Source of the DNA: Mycobacterium sp. AT1
GTDB lineage: Bacteria; Actinomycetota; Actinomycetes; Mycobacteriales; Mycobacteriaceae
DNA: 64,000 nt
Reading direction: 5' to 3'
Assembly (NCBI RefSeq): GCF_002043095.1
Contig: NZ_MVOC01000002.1
Location: 62,001 to 126,000 of the forward strand
Part shown: positions 8,273 through 16,594 of the stretch, one piece after another
Numbering within the stretch: the stretch's first letter is position 1
Layout: every line of letters begins with the position of its first letter
Program-made: the position numbers and the translations under genes
The notes under the pieces: model-generated
The model's database searches: none
What the model saw: the letters and a program-made list of their open reading frames with translations, nothing else
Told to the model about the DNA's origin: nothing

Positions 8273-9172
8273 ATGTGTGGAATCGTCGGTCTTCATCTGC
8301 GTGACGCCACGCTCCATCCGCAGCTGGGTGCCCTGCTGTCCGGAATGCTTGACGCGATGTGCGACCGGGGCCCCGACTCGGCCGGCATGGCCGTCTACGG
8401 TGACCCCATCTGGTCCCCGGAGGGCGAGTCGACCGTGTCGCTTCTCGACTCCCCCATCCCCGCAACCGAACTCGCACAACAGCTCGGCACCCTGCTGTCG
8501 GCGCCGGTGACCGGACACGACCTGGACCCGACCATCGTGGTGCACGCCCCCGTGGCGACCGACGTGCTGACCGCCGCCGTCCGCTCCGCGGTTCCCACCG
8601 CCCGGATCATTGGCTTCGGCGACCATCTGACGGTCCTCAAGGGGATGGGCAACCCAACCGAGCTCGCGGACCGCTTCGGCCTGCGTTCCGCCAGCGGATG
8701 GCAGGGCGTCGCCCACACCCGGATGGCCACCGAATCCGCCGTCACCGCCGAGGGTTCGCACCCGTTCGCCGTTGGTCCGGATCAGTGCCTGGTGCACAAC
8801 GGGTCGTTCTCCAACCACATGTCGATCAAGCACGAGCTCGAACGGTCTGGTGTCAGCTTCGACAGCGAGAACGACACCGAGGTGGGCGCCCGATACGTCG
8901 CCAAGCAACTCGCCGAGGGGGTCGACCTGGAGAAGGCCCTGCTGATGCTCAACGAGACCTTCGACGGCTTCTACACCCTGCTGGTCTCCACCAGCGACTC
9001 CTTCGCCGTGGTCCGCGACGCCATCGCGTGCAAGCCGGCGATCATCGCCGAAACCGACCGCTGGGTCGCGATGGCGTCGGAATACCGCGCCCTGGCGAAA
9101 CTCCCAGGCATCGACACCGCCCGAATCTTCGAACCCGAGCCAGAAGAGGTCTACGTATGGCACCGACAGTGA
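8273..9172 (+). CDS. Class II glutamine amidotransferase subunit (MgsA/GlxB-like)
   Basis: 299 residues, starting MCGIVG: Cys2 becomes the N-terminal nucleophile of the Ntn-hydrolase fold, so the start is certain; AGGAGG lies 6 bp upstream. Other GATase motifs are CDRGPDSAGMAV (near 32), GVAHTRMATES (Arg binding substrate carboxylate) and CLVHNGSFSNH. Compared with PurF or GltB it is a free-standing amidotransferase domain, corresponding to MgsA of N-methylglutamate synthase. It releases ammonia or methylamine from a gamma-glutamyl amide for the partner FMN subunit. It overlaps the next gene by 16 bp. Confidence 0.88.
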   Translation: MCGIVGLHLRDATLHPQLGALLSGMLDAMCDRGPDSAGMAVYGDPIWSPEGESTVSLLDSPIPATELAQQLGTLLSAPVTGHDLDPTIVVHAPVATDVLTAAVRSAVPTARIIGFGDHLTVLKGMGNPTELADRFGLRSASGWQGVAHTRMATESAVTAEGSHPFAVGPDQCLVHNGSFSNHMSIKHELERSGVSFDSENDTEVGARYVAKQLAEGVDLEKALLMLNETFDGFYTLLVSTSDSFAVVRDAIACKPAIIAETDRWVAMASEYRALAKLPGIDTARIFEPEPEEVYVWHRQ

Positions 9173-9864
9173 CCACCAGCACGCCCGCGAACGGAGTGGT
9201 CGACCTCCGAGCGTCGAGCACCCGCGAGGTCAACGAATTGCTCAGCTCGCCCGGCGCCCCGGCGACGCTCACCATCACCCACCCCGAGGGTGCGCACGCG
9301 CTCGCGTGCGGTCTCGACGCCGATCTGGACGTCACCATCGACGGTCACGTCGGCTACTACTGCGCGGGCATGAATCAGAAGGCCACCGTCACCATCGCCG
9401 GCAACGCGGGCGTCGGTGTTGCGGAGAACATGATGTCGGGACGAGTACACGTCAAGGGTGACGCGTCGCAGTCGGCGGGCGCCACCGCCCACGGCGGTCT
9501 CCTCGTCATCGACGGCAACGCGGCGGCGCGCTGTGGCATCTCCATGAAGGGCGTCGACGTCGTCGTCGGCGGCGACATCGGCCACATGAGTGCATTCATG
9601 GGCCAGGCCGGGCGGCTCGTCGTGTGCGGCAATGCCGGTGAAGCACTGGGTGATTCGATCTACGAGGCCCGCTTGTACGTCCGGGGCACCGTCGCGTCAC
9701 TTGGTGCGGACTGCGTCAAGAAGGAGATGCGCGACGAGCATCTCGCCGAGCTGAAGGAGTTGCTCGACGCGGCAGGCATGTCGCACGACCCCAGCGAGTT
9801 CACCCGCTACGGCTCCGCCCGCCAGCTCTACAACTTCCACGTCGACAACGCCAGCGCGTACTAG
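9157..9864 (+). CDS. GXGXG-domain glutamate-synthase-like subunit (MgsB/GlxC-like)
   Basis: 235 residues dominated by the GltB C-terminal right-handed beta-helix with repeated G-x-x-G-x-x-x-G turns (GNAGVGVAENMMSGRVHVKG, GGLLVIDGNAAARCGISMKG, GGDIGHMSAFMGQAGRLVVC). In GltB this domain is structural and helps hold the ammonia tunnel; here it is a separate protein, as in MgsB/GlxC. It begins inside the end of the amidotransferase gene (ATG at 9157) and is followed after 12 bp by the FMN subunit, so all three are made together. Confidence 0.87.
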   Translation: MAPTVTTSTPANGVVDLRASSTREVNELLSSPGAPATLTITHPEGAHALACGLDADLDVTIDGHVGYYCAGMNQKATVTIAGNAGVGVAENMMSGRVHVKGDASQSAGATAHGGLLVIDGNAAARCGISMKGVDVVVGGDIGHMSAFMGQAGRLVVCGNAGEALGDSIYEARLYVRGTVASLGADCVKKEMRDEHLAELKELLDAAGMSHDPSEFTRYGSARQLYNFHVDNASAY

Positions 9865-9876
9865 GAGAGCCAGGTC

Positions 9877-11199
9877 ATGACGACACCCATCCACTCAACG
9901 CGGCTGCGCGAATCCGCAACCTTCGACCGCAGCGTCATCGCCGAGATTCAACGCGCCGCCGAAACCGGCATCTACGACATCCGCGGCTGGGGCGCCAAGC
10001 GGGCACTCCCGCACTTCGACGACCTCCTGTTCCTCGGGGCGTCGGTGTCGCGCTACCCCCTTGAGGGCTACCGCGAGAAGTGCGACACCGACGTCGTACT
10101 CGGCGACACGCACGCGAAGTTCCCTCTGCACCTGGACATCCCGATCACCATCGCGGGGATGAGCTTCGGTGCACTGTCCGGCCAGGCGAAGGAAGCCCTC
10201 GGACGCGGTGCCAGCGAGGTCGGCACCTCCACGACGACCGGTGACGGCGGGATGACGCCGGAGGAGCGCGGGCAGTCCAAGAACCTCGTCTACCAGTATC
10301 TGCCGTCGCGGTACGGGATGAACCCCGTCGACCTTCGGAAGGCCGATGCGATCGAGATCGTCCTCGGCCAGGGCGCCAAGCCCGGTGGTGGTGGAATGTT
10401 GTTGGGGCAGAAGATCACCGAACGTGTCGCGGGGATGCGGACGCTGCCGATGGGCGTCGACCAGCGCAGCGCCTGCCGTCACCCCGACTGGACCGGACCC
10501 GACGACCTCGCCATCAAGATCCTCGAGCTGCGCGAGATCACCAACTGGGAGAAGCCGATCTACGTCAAGGTCGGCGCGACGCGCACCTACTACGACGTCA
10601 AACTCGCGGTGAAGGCCGGTGCCGACGTGGTCGTCGTCGACGGCATGCAGGGCGGGACCGCGGCCACCCAGGAAGTGTTCATCGAGCACGTCGGCATCCC
10701 GACGCTCGCCGCCATCCCGCAGGCCGTGCAGGCGTTGCAGGAGATGGGCGTGCACCGCTCCGTGCAGTTGATCGTCTCGGGCGGTATCCGCAGCGGCGCC
10801 GACGTCGCCAAGGCGATGGCCCTGGGTGCAGACGCCGTCGCGATCGGCACTGCGGCCCTGATTGCGCTGGGCGACAACAGCCCTCGGTACGCGAGGGAGT
10901 ACGAGGAGCTGGGCTCGGCGGCCGGCTACTACGACGACTTCCAGGCCGGACGGGACCCTGCCGGAATCACCACCCAGGATCCGGAACTCGCCAAGAACCT
11001 CGACCCCGTCGAAGGTGGACGCCGGTTGGCCAACTACCTGCGCGTGCTGACAATGGAGGCCCAGACGTTGGCACGGGCATGCGGCAAGTCGCACCTGCGC
11101 AACCTAGAACCCGAGGATCTGGTCGCCCTGACAGTCGAGGCGTCGGCGATGGCCCGAGTTCCGCTGGCCGGAACCAACTGGATCCCCGGCCGGTACTGA
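9877..11199 (+). CDS. FMN-binding glutamate-synthase-like subunit (MgsC/GlxD-like)
   Basis: 440 residues corresponding to the FMN/2-oxoglutarate domain of GltB: SFGALSGQAKEALGRGA, TTTGDGGMTPEERG, the PGGGGMLLGQKI loop, then VVDGMQGGTAA and LIVSGGIRSGADVAKAMALGADAVAIGTAAL (the FMN phosphate site). The three-cysteine 3Fe-4S motif of GltB is not obvious. With the two upstream proteins it should form an MgsABC-like synthase, making glutamate or N-methylglutamate from 2-oxoglutarate or a gamma-glutamyl amide. The start is ATG 9877 behind an AGGAGAGCC-like site. Confidence 0.87.
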   Translation: MTTPIHSTRLRESATFDRSVIAEIQRAAETGIYDIRGWGAKRALPHFDDLLFLGASVSRYPLEGYREKCDTDVVLGDTHAKFPLHLDIPITIAGMSFGALSGQAKEALGRGASEVGTSTTTGDGGMTPEERGQSKNLVYQYLPSRYGMNPVDLRKADAIEIVLGQGAKPGGGGMLLGQKITERVAGMRTLPMGVDQRSACRHPDWTGPDDLAIKILELREITNWEKPIYVKVGATRTYYDVKLAVKAGADVVVVDGMQGGTAATQEVFIEHVGIPTLAAIPQAVQALQEMGVHRSVQLIVSGGIRSGADVAKAMALGADAVAIGTAALIALGDNSPRYAREYEELGSAAGYYDDFQAGRDPAGITTQDPELAKNLDPVEGGRRLANYLRVLTMEAQTLARACGKSHLRNLEPEDLVALTVEASAMARVPLAGTNWIPGRY

Positions 11200-11202
11200 C
11201 CC

Positions 11203-12429
11203 GTGAGCTCGTTCAACGGCCTCTGGGCCAGCATCCTCGACGTCGGCCAGCATCACTCGACCCGCGGATATCGCCGATTCGCCTGGGGCGATGCCGATCT
11301 GACACTGCGCGAGTGGTTTCGATCGAACGCCGCGAGCCGCGGCATGGACGTCGAGGAGGACCGCAACGGCAACCTGTGGGCGTGGTGGATGCCCGTCGGC
11401 TGGACCGGCGACCCGAAGGGGGCCTTCGTCACCGGCTCGCATCTGGACTCCGTGCCGGACGGCGGTGCGTTCGACGGCCCGCTGGGCGTCGTGTCGGCCT
11501 TCGCCGCCGTCGACCTCCTGCGTGAGCGCGGAGTCGAACCCACGATTCCGATTGCGGTGGCGGCGTTCTCGGACGAGGAGGGCGCGCGGTTCGGTGTCGC
11601 CTGCGTCGGAAGCCAGTTGACGACGGGAGCCCTGTCACCGGAACGCGCCCTCGGGTTGCGGGACGTCGACGGGGTCACCCTGGCCGAGGCGATGACGAAG
11701 GCTGGTCGCGCACCTCGGCACGTCGGCGCCGACACCACCCTCACCGACCGGGTCGGCGTGTACGTCGAGTTGCACGTCGAGCAGGGACGAGCGCTCGACC
11801 TGGTCGACGCACCGCTGGCCGTCGCGTCGTCCATCTGGCCGCACGGGCGGTGGGAGTTCACCTTCACCGGCGAGGCGAACCACGCGGGCGCGACCCGGCT
11901 GGTGGACCGTCGAGACCCCATGCTGCCCTTCGCGTCGTCGGTACACAGCGCCCGTTCGGCGGCGGCGCTGCACGATGCGGTCGCCACGTTCGGCAAGGTG
12001 CGGGTACTTCCGAACGGCGCCAACGCGATTCCCTCGATGGTGAAGGCTTGGCTCGACGCGCGGGCCGCCGACCAACAGACGCTGGACTCACTGGTCGCTC
12101 ACATCGAGTCCGAAGCCCGGAAGCACTGCGCGACCGACCGCGTCGACCTCGACGTGCTCGTCGAATCCGTGACACCCATCGTCGAGTTCCCGTCGGGGCC
12201 CCGGGCGAGGCTGGTGCGGTCCCTGGCACACCTCGGTGACATCCCGACGTTGCCAACGGCGGCAGGTCACGATGCGGGGATCCTCTCCGCCAAGGTGCCG
12301 ACGGCGATGATGTTCGTCCGCAACCCGACCGGGATCTCCCACTCCCCCGACGAGTACGCCGAGCCGGACGACTGCAACGTCGGCGCCCAGGCGCTTGCCG
12401 ACGTCATGGCGGACTGGGTGACTACCTGA
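11203..12429 (+). CDS. M20 amidohydrolase (allantoate/N-carbamoyl-amino-acid hydrolase type)
   Basis: 408 residues of the AllC/HyuC branch of peptidase family M20. Metal ligands are visible in GSHLDSVPDGGAFDGPLGV (His and Asp, near 80), AFSDEEGARFG (Glu pair near 127) and ELHVEQGRALD (near 191); the C-terminal ISHSPDEYAEPDD carries the last His. Enzymes of this group remove a carbamoyl or ureido group, releasing ammonia and CO2. GTG at 11203 starts 3 bp after the previous stop, so it belongs to the glutamate/amine operon and may feed ammonia or an N-acyl glutamate derivative into it. Exact substrate unknown. Confidence 0.85.
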   Translation: MSSFNGLWASILDVGQHHSTRGYRRFAWGDADLTLREWFRSNAASRGMDVEEDRNGNLWAWWMPVGWTGDPKGAFVTGSHLDSVPDGGAFDGPLGVVSAFAAVDLLRERGVEPTIPIAVAAFSDEEGARFGVACVGSQLTTGALSPERALGLRDVDGVTLAEAMTKAGRAPRHVGADTTLTDRVGVYVELHVEQGRALDLVDAPLAVASSIWPHGRWEFTFTGEANHAGATRLVDRRDPMLPFASSVHSARSAAALHDAVATFGKVRVLPNGANAIPSMVKAWLDARAADQQTLDSLVAHIESEARKHCATDRVDLDVLVESVTPIVEFPSGPRARLVRSLAHLGDIPTLPTAAGHDAGILSAKVPTAMMFVRNPTGISHSPDEYAEPDDCNVGAQALADVMADWVTT

Positions 12430-12554
12430 GCAAACACCGTCCGCTCCGGTGTCGTCGGCCTCGCCAGCGTGTTGGCCCGAGCAGCTGATTAGGCTGGGGT
12501 GACCGGTGGTCGCAGCGTCGCCTCCCTGGTTCAAGATCGGCTCGGAGGAGACCC

Positions 12555-13487
12555 ATGCACTTGCGGCTACCGAAATCGACGACGACGCGAATGGCCGTCC
12601 TCTGCGCGGCAGCGCTGCTGGTCAGCAGTTGCGAGGCGCAGGTCTGGGGCTCACCACCGGCCACGCAAAACACCCCTCAGGCGCCGGCCGTGACCCCGCA
12701 GGCCTCGCTTCCCGTACCCCCCGAGGCCCCACCCGGGCCGCCGACGGCGACGCTGGACGGTCTCGACGTACGCATCCGCCAAGCCACCGCCGACGCCGCC
12801 AAGTCGGGTGCCGACATCGAGGCCGTGGTGCTGGACCGCGACACCGGCCAGCTCGTCTCCAACGGATCCAACCAGCCGTTCCCGATTGCGTCGGTGGTCA
12901 AGCTGTTCATCGCCGACGATCTGCTGCTGCAGGAATCGGAAGGCAAGACGACGCTGTCGGCCGCCGACCGCAAGTCACTCGACGTGATGTTGCGCTCCTC
13001 CGACGACAGTGCGGCCCAGATGTTTTGGGACCGCAGCGGCCAGAATGCGATCATCGCGCGCGTCAAGGCCCGGTACGGGTTGGCCAGCACCACGGCCCCC
13101 TACAACGGACACTGGGACGTCACGCAGAGCACCGCAGCCGATCTCGTCCGCTACTACGACATGCTGCTGAACGGCACCGGTGGACTGCCACCCGCGCAAG
13201 CCAACGTCATCATGACCAACCTTGCGCAATCCACGCCGACGGGCACCGACGGCTACCCGCAACGGTTCGGCATCCCCGAGGGGCTGTACGCCGAGGTCGT
13301 CGCGGTCAAGCAGGGATGGTTCTGCTGCTGGAGCGGCGCCAACCAACTGCACGTGTCCACCGGTGTGATCGGCCCCGACCGCCGGTACGTGATGGCGATC
13401 AGCTCCCTGGACCCCGTCAGCGCCGCTGCCGCCCGCGAGACCATGACCCAAGCCGTCAAGACGATGTTCCCTGGCGGCAAGATCTAG
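12555..13487 (+). CDS. lppW: LppW-like lipoprotein with beta-lactamase-like fold
   Basis: 310 residues. Signal peptide with lipobox V-S-S-C (Cys26), a Pro-rich linker to about 66, then a serine beta-lactamase-like domain: IASVVKLF supplies an SxxK motif (Ser113, Lys116), RSSDDSA occupies the SxN position and AVKQGWFCC the KTG position. The last two are degenerate (SDD for SDN, KQG for KTG). Segments AQSTPTGTDGYPQRFGIPEG and AAARETMTQAVKTMFP match what I recall of M. tuberculosis LppW (Rv2905). GGAGGAGA precedes the ATG. Likely anchored outside the membrane, with altered or no lactamase activity. A GC-rich palindrome at 13493-13504 just after the stop may be a terminator. Confidence 0.85.
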   Translation: MHLRLPKSTTTRMAVLCAAALLVSSCEAQVWGSPPATQNTPQAPAVTPQASLPVPPEAPPGPPTATLDGLDVRIRQATADAAKSGADIEAVVLDRDTGQLVSNGSNQPFPIASVVKLFIADDLLLQESEGKTTLSAADRKSLDVMLRSSDDSAAQMFWDRSGQNAIIARVKARYGLASTTAPYNGHWDVTQSTAADLVRYYDMLLNGTGGLPPAQANVIMTNLAQSTPTGTDGYPQRFGIPEGLYAEVVAVKQGWFCCWSGANQLHVSTGVIGPDRRYVMAISSLDPVSAAAARETMTQAVKTMFPGGKI

Positions 13488-13599
13488 CTCGCGCGGGCGC
13501 CCGCCTCGCGGTCGAGCGGGTGGCACTTTGGCGGGATCTGCCACTGTCGTGTCGCAAATCCGCTTGTACGAGGCGAGTGCCTATGCGAAGACTGATCAA

Positions 13600-14523
13600 G
13601 TGAAACTCGTAGTTCCAGACCGCCTCGCCGCCATCGCGGCCGTAGTCACAGTTCTTCTGTGGGCTTCGTCGTTCGTCGTCATCCGCTTCTCCGGTTCCGA
13701 ATTCAGCCCAGGAGCAATGGCATTCATCCGGCTGAGCGTTGGCACCATCGTCCTGACGGCAGTAGCCGTGATCTATCGGCCCCCGCTGCCGCGCGGACGT
13801 GGCTTGGCGCTCGTCATCGGCTACGGCCTCCTGTGGTTTGGCGTCTACACCGTCGTGCTGAATTGGGCCGAACAACATCTTGACGCCGGGACGGCGGCCC
13901 TGCTGGTCAACTTCGCGCCGATCCTCGTCGCCGTGTTCGCGGGACTGTTCCTCGGGGAAGGGTTCCCCCGGCCGCTGGTGGTGGGCATGGTGATCGCGTT
14001 CGGCGGAGTGGTGCTGATTGCGCTCGGCGGCTCCGGTGTCGGCGTCAACGATCGCCTCGGCGTCATGCTGGGACTGCTGGCCGCGGCCCTGTACGCCGCA
14101 GGTGTGCTGCTACAGAAGGTCGCCCTGCGGACCGTCAACGCCATCGCCGCGACGTGGGTCGGATGTGCGGTCGGCATGGTGGCCACCGCGCCGTTCGCCC
14201 TGAGGGCCGTCGACGAGATTGGCACGGCTCCGCCGACAGCTCTGGCCGGAGTGGTCTTCCTCGGCGTCGGCCCGACTGCGATCGCCTTCCTCACCTGGGC
14301 GTACGCGCTGAACCGTACGGATGCGGGCACCATGGCGGCCACCACGTTGGCGGTGCCGGCCATTGCCATCCTCATGTCGTGGACGTTTCTCGGTGAAGTG
14401 CCGACGGTCCTCGGCTTCGTGGGCGGCGCACTGGCGCTCGGCGGTGTCGTGATCAGCCGTCGCCGAAGCTCGCGCCCCGAACCGCTGCCGACGGAATTGG
14501 CTAGCGCTCCTCGGTCGTCGTGA
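13600..14523 (+). CDS. EamA/DMT-superfamily transporter
   Basis: 307 residues with ten predicted membrane helices forming the usual two EamA repeats; the first starts DRLAAIAAVVTVLLWASSFVVIRF and the second LLAAALYAAGVLLQKVAL. Such carriers usually export amino acids or other small metabolites. GTG at 13600 was taken as the start because homology begins at that point; an upstream in-frame TTG at 13528 would add 24 poorly supported residues. It stands alone between lppW and the DUF1906 gene; substrate unknown. Confidence 0.82.
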   Translation: MKLVVPDRLAAIAAVVTVLLWASSFVVIRFSGSEFSPGAMAFIRLSVGTIVLTAVAVIYRPPLPRGRGLALVIGYGLLWFGVYTVVLNWAEQHLDAGTAALLVNFAPILVAVFAGLFLGEGFPRPLVVGMVIAFGGVVLIALGGSGVGVNDRLGVMLGLLAAALYAAGVLLQKVALRTVNAIAATWVGCAVGMVATAPFALRAVDEIGTAPPTALAGVVFLGVGPTAIAFLTWAYALNRTDAGTMAATTLAVPAIAILMSWTFLGEVPTVLGFVGGALALGGVVISRRRSSRPEPLPTELASAPRSS

Positions 14524-14596
14524 ACTCTGTTTCGGCTTCGCGTCGCGTTGATCGCGAACCGGACACGGCAAGCCGCAGGTCCCAGGAAATTGGGGT

Positions 14597-14613
14597 CGAC
14601 GTTGTTAACGTCG
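14597..14613. promoter_or_regulatory. Perfect palindrome CGACGTT-GTT-AACGTCG before the DUF1906 gene
   Basis: A 7-3-7 perfect palindrome ends 4 bp before the GTG start of the Tat-exported protein. At this position it could be an operator or an mRNA hairpin limiting initiation. No local regulator gene is evident, so the binding factor is unknown. Confidence 0.35.
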
Positions 14614-14617
14614 CCCG

Positions 14618-15427
14618 GTGCAGGACTCGCCGGACTTCACCGACCTGCGGCCGTCGCGCCCCGTTTCCCGGCGTGATGCGCTGCGCTATGCCGCCGCGGC
14701 GTCGGCGCTGGCCGGATTCGGTGCCGCCTCGGCAGGTGCAGGCGCACCCACGGCGTCGGCCGCCGCCCCCACCCTGATCGACTTCGCCATGCGTCAAATT
14801 GCGGCCCAGGACATCCGTGCCGCGGGCCACTCCGGGGTCATCAACTACGTCTCGACGTCGCGGCCCGGCTCGTCCTTCGGGGCGAAGCCCATCACCCTGC
14901 CGTACGCCCGGCAACTGACCGCCGCTGGACTGGTCATCGTCAGCAACTACCAGTACGGCAAGCCAGGCGGGACCGCACCGTCGGACTTCACCCGCGGGCA
15001 AGCCGGCGGCGTCGCCGACGCCCGCACCGCCTGGCAGCTGCACACCGCCGCAGGTGGCGGCCAGAGCGCGCCGGTCTTCTTCAGCGTCGACGACGACATC
15101 GACCGCGAGACATGGAACAACCTGGCGCTCCCCTGGTTTCGCGGAATCAACTCCGTCATCGGCGTGCAACGCACCGGCATCTACGGCGGTATCCGACCCT
15201 GCCAGTGGGCCGCCGCCGACGGCGTGATCGGGCGATCGCAATCGCCGGGCCACGTCTGGGCGTGGCAGACGCGGTCGTGGTCGCAGGGACAGATCTTTCC
15301 CGCCGCCGTTCTCTACCAGCGGATCGTGAGCACCGCGTCGAACCCGGGACCGGTGGTCGGCGGGCTCGAAGTGGATGTCAACGACGTGCTGGCCCAGGAT
15401 TGCGGCCAGTGGAACATGCATCCGTGA
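14618..15427 (+). CDS. Tat-exported DUF1906 glycoside-hydrolase-like protein (Rv2525c type)
   Basis: 269 residues with a twin-arginine signal (SRRDALRYAAAASALAGFG, Arg18-Arg19) and cleavage expected near the Ala-rich stretch at 40-50. The mature part is a DUF1906/glyco_hydro-like TIM-barrel domain: LIDFAMRQIAAQDIRAAGHS, FFSVDDDIDRETW (acidic strand) and VGGLEVDVNDVLAQDC. M. tuberculosis Rv2525c is a known Tat substrate of this family associated with the cell wall; its enzymatic activity is unproven. The start is GTG at 14618. Confidence 0.85.
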   Translation: MQDSPDFTDLRPSRPVSRRDALRYAAAASALAGFGAASAGAGAPTASAAAPTLIDFAMRQIAAQDIRAAGHSGVINYVSTSRPGSSFGAKPITLPYARQLTAAGLVIVSNYQYGKPGGTAPSDFTRGQAGGVADARTAWQLHTAAGGGQSAPVFFSVDDDIDRETWNNLALPWFRGINSVIGVQRTGIYGGIRPCQWAAADGVIGRSQSPGHVWAWQTRSWSQGQIFPAAVLYQRIVSTASNPGPVVGGLEVDVNDVLAQDCGQWNMHP

Positions 15428-15468
15428 GACGCACAGCTGACGAGACTTGGCACTAGCGGCCTGGGCCG

Positions 15469-16515
15469 CTACGTGAGTGCCATGCCGGGGATGCGTGCCC
15501 GGATGGCGTCAAGGTCGGCCTCGTCGGAGACACCTTGAAAGTCGTGTCGCGGGGTGTAAGGAGCTTGTAGGGAACGGATTTCGTCGTCGGTCAGCTGGAT
15601 TTCCAAGGAGGCGATCGCCTCGTCGACGTGACCGACTGAGCCGGCGCCAACCAGTGGCGCGGTCACCACCGGCTGACGATGCAGCCACGCCAACGCCACC
15701 GTCGCCCGGGACACCCCGCGCGTACCGGCGATCGATCCGACCGCGTCGACGATCGCCCGGTTGGAGTCCTCGTCCGCCGAGTACAGCGCGTCGGCGAACG
15801 CGCCGTCGGATTGCGCCCGCGTCGTGGCCTTCGCCTCGCCCCAACCGCGCGCCAAGCGTCCGCGGGCCAGCGGACTCCACACGATCGTCCCGACTCCCTC
15901 GTCCAGGCAGAGCGGGATCATCTCTCGCTCTTCCTCGCGGGCCAGCAGGTTGTAGTGGTCTTGCATGGTGACGAAGCGGGCCCAACCGTGTTGGTCCTGC
16001 AGGTGCAGCGCCTTGGCGAACTCCCAGGCGGGCATCGACGACGCCCCGAGGTAACGGACCTTCCCGACCCTGACCAATTCGTCGAGGGCCTGCAGGGTTT
16101 CCTCCAACGGTGTCGCATGGTCGTTGCGGTGAATTTGATAGAGGTCGACGTAGTCGGTGCCCAGCCGGCGCAGCGAGTGGTCGATCTCGGTCATGATCGC
16201 CTTGCGGGACAGTCCTCGACCGTTGGGTCCGGGGCGCATCGGGTGGCGCAGCTTGGTCGCTATCACCACGTCGTCGCGGTCGGCGAAGTCCTTGAGCGCG
16301 CGACCGAGGATTTCCTCGCTGGAGCCGTTGGAGTACATGTTCGCGGTGTCGAAGAAGTTGATCCCCGCGTCGAGGGCGTACTTGATCAGCGGGCGGGCGT
16401 CGTCCTCGGCCAGCGACCACACCGGGTGCCCGCGGTCGGGTTCGCCGTAGGTCATGGCGCCGATCGCGACGGGTGACACGTCCAGGCCTGTGGTGCCGAG
16501 CTTGCGGTATCGCAC
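15469..16515 (-). CDS. Aldo/keto reductase
   Basis: 348 residues beginning RYRKLGTTGLDVSPVAIGAM. The NADPH-dependent AKR catalytic set is visible: Asp in FFDTANMYSNGSSEEILGRAL, Tyr of the same stretch, Lys in VIATKLRHP and His in YQIHRNDHATP. The C-terminal GVSRATVALAWLHRQPVVTAPLVGAGS binds the nucleotide. The start is GTG 16515 with GAAGGA upstream. It diverges from a TetR gene and shares with it a 79-bp control region holding two palindromes, so it is probably induced when that repressor senses a carbonyl or drug-like ligand. Confidence 0.9.
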   Translation of the reverse strand: MRYRKLGTTGLDVSPVAIGAMTYGEPDRGHPVWSLAEDDARPLIKYALDAGINFFDTANMYSNGSSEEILGRALKDFADRDDVVIATKLRHPMRPGPNGRGLSRKAIMTEIDHSLRRLGTDYVDLYQIHRNDHATPLEETLQALDELVRVGKVRYLGASSMPAWEFAKALHLQDQHGWARFVTMQDHYNLLAREEEREMIPLCLDEGVGTIVWSPLARGRLARGWGEAKATTRAQSDGAFADALYSADEDSNRAIVDAVGSIAGTRGVSRATVALAWLHRQPVVTAPLVGAGSVGHVDEAIASLEIQLTDDEIRSLQAPYTPRHDFQGVSDEADLDAIRARIPGMALT

Positions 16516-16534
16516 GAGAGGTCCTTCAATGAGT

Positions 16535-16577
16535 AGTGGAGATGTCTCCGTTTCACCGTAACGGAGGGTTCTCCACT
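16535..16577. promoter_or_regulatory. Inverted pair of TetR-type sites between aldo/keto reductase and TetR
   Basis: AGTGGAGATGTCTCCG (16535-16550) and, as its inverse with three mismatches, CGGAGGGTTCTCCACT (16562-16577). Each arm is itself palindromic: GGAGA-TG-TCTCC is perfect, and GGAG-N4-CTCC is the other. They fill the divergent promoter region, so two repressor dimers could bind and control both genes. Confidence 0.6.
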
Positions 16578-16594
16578 TATCAACGGGAGGGAAT

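Noticed and set aside
6828..8477. Long open frame on the minus strand opposite the GlnT-type ligase
   Set aside because: It is antisense to a gene with clear family motifs, and its Arg/Gly/Val-rich translation is typical of high-GC shadow frames.
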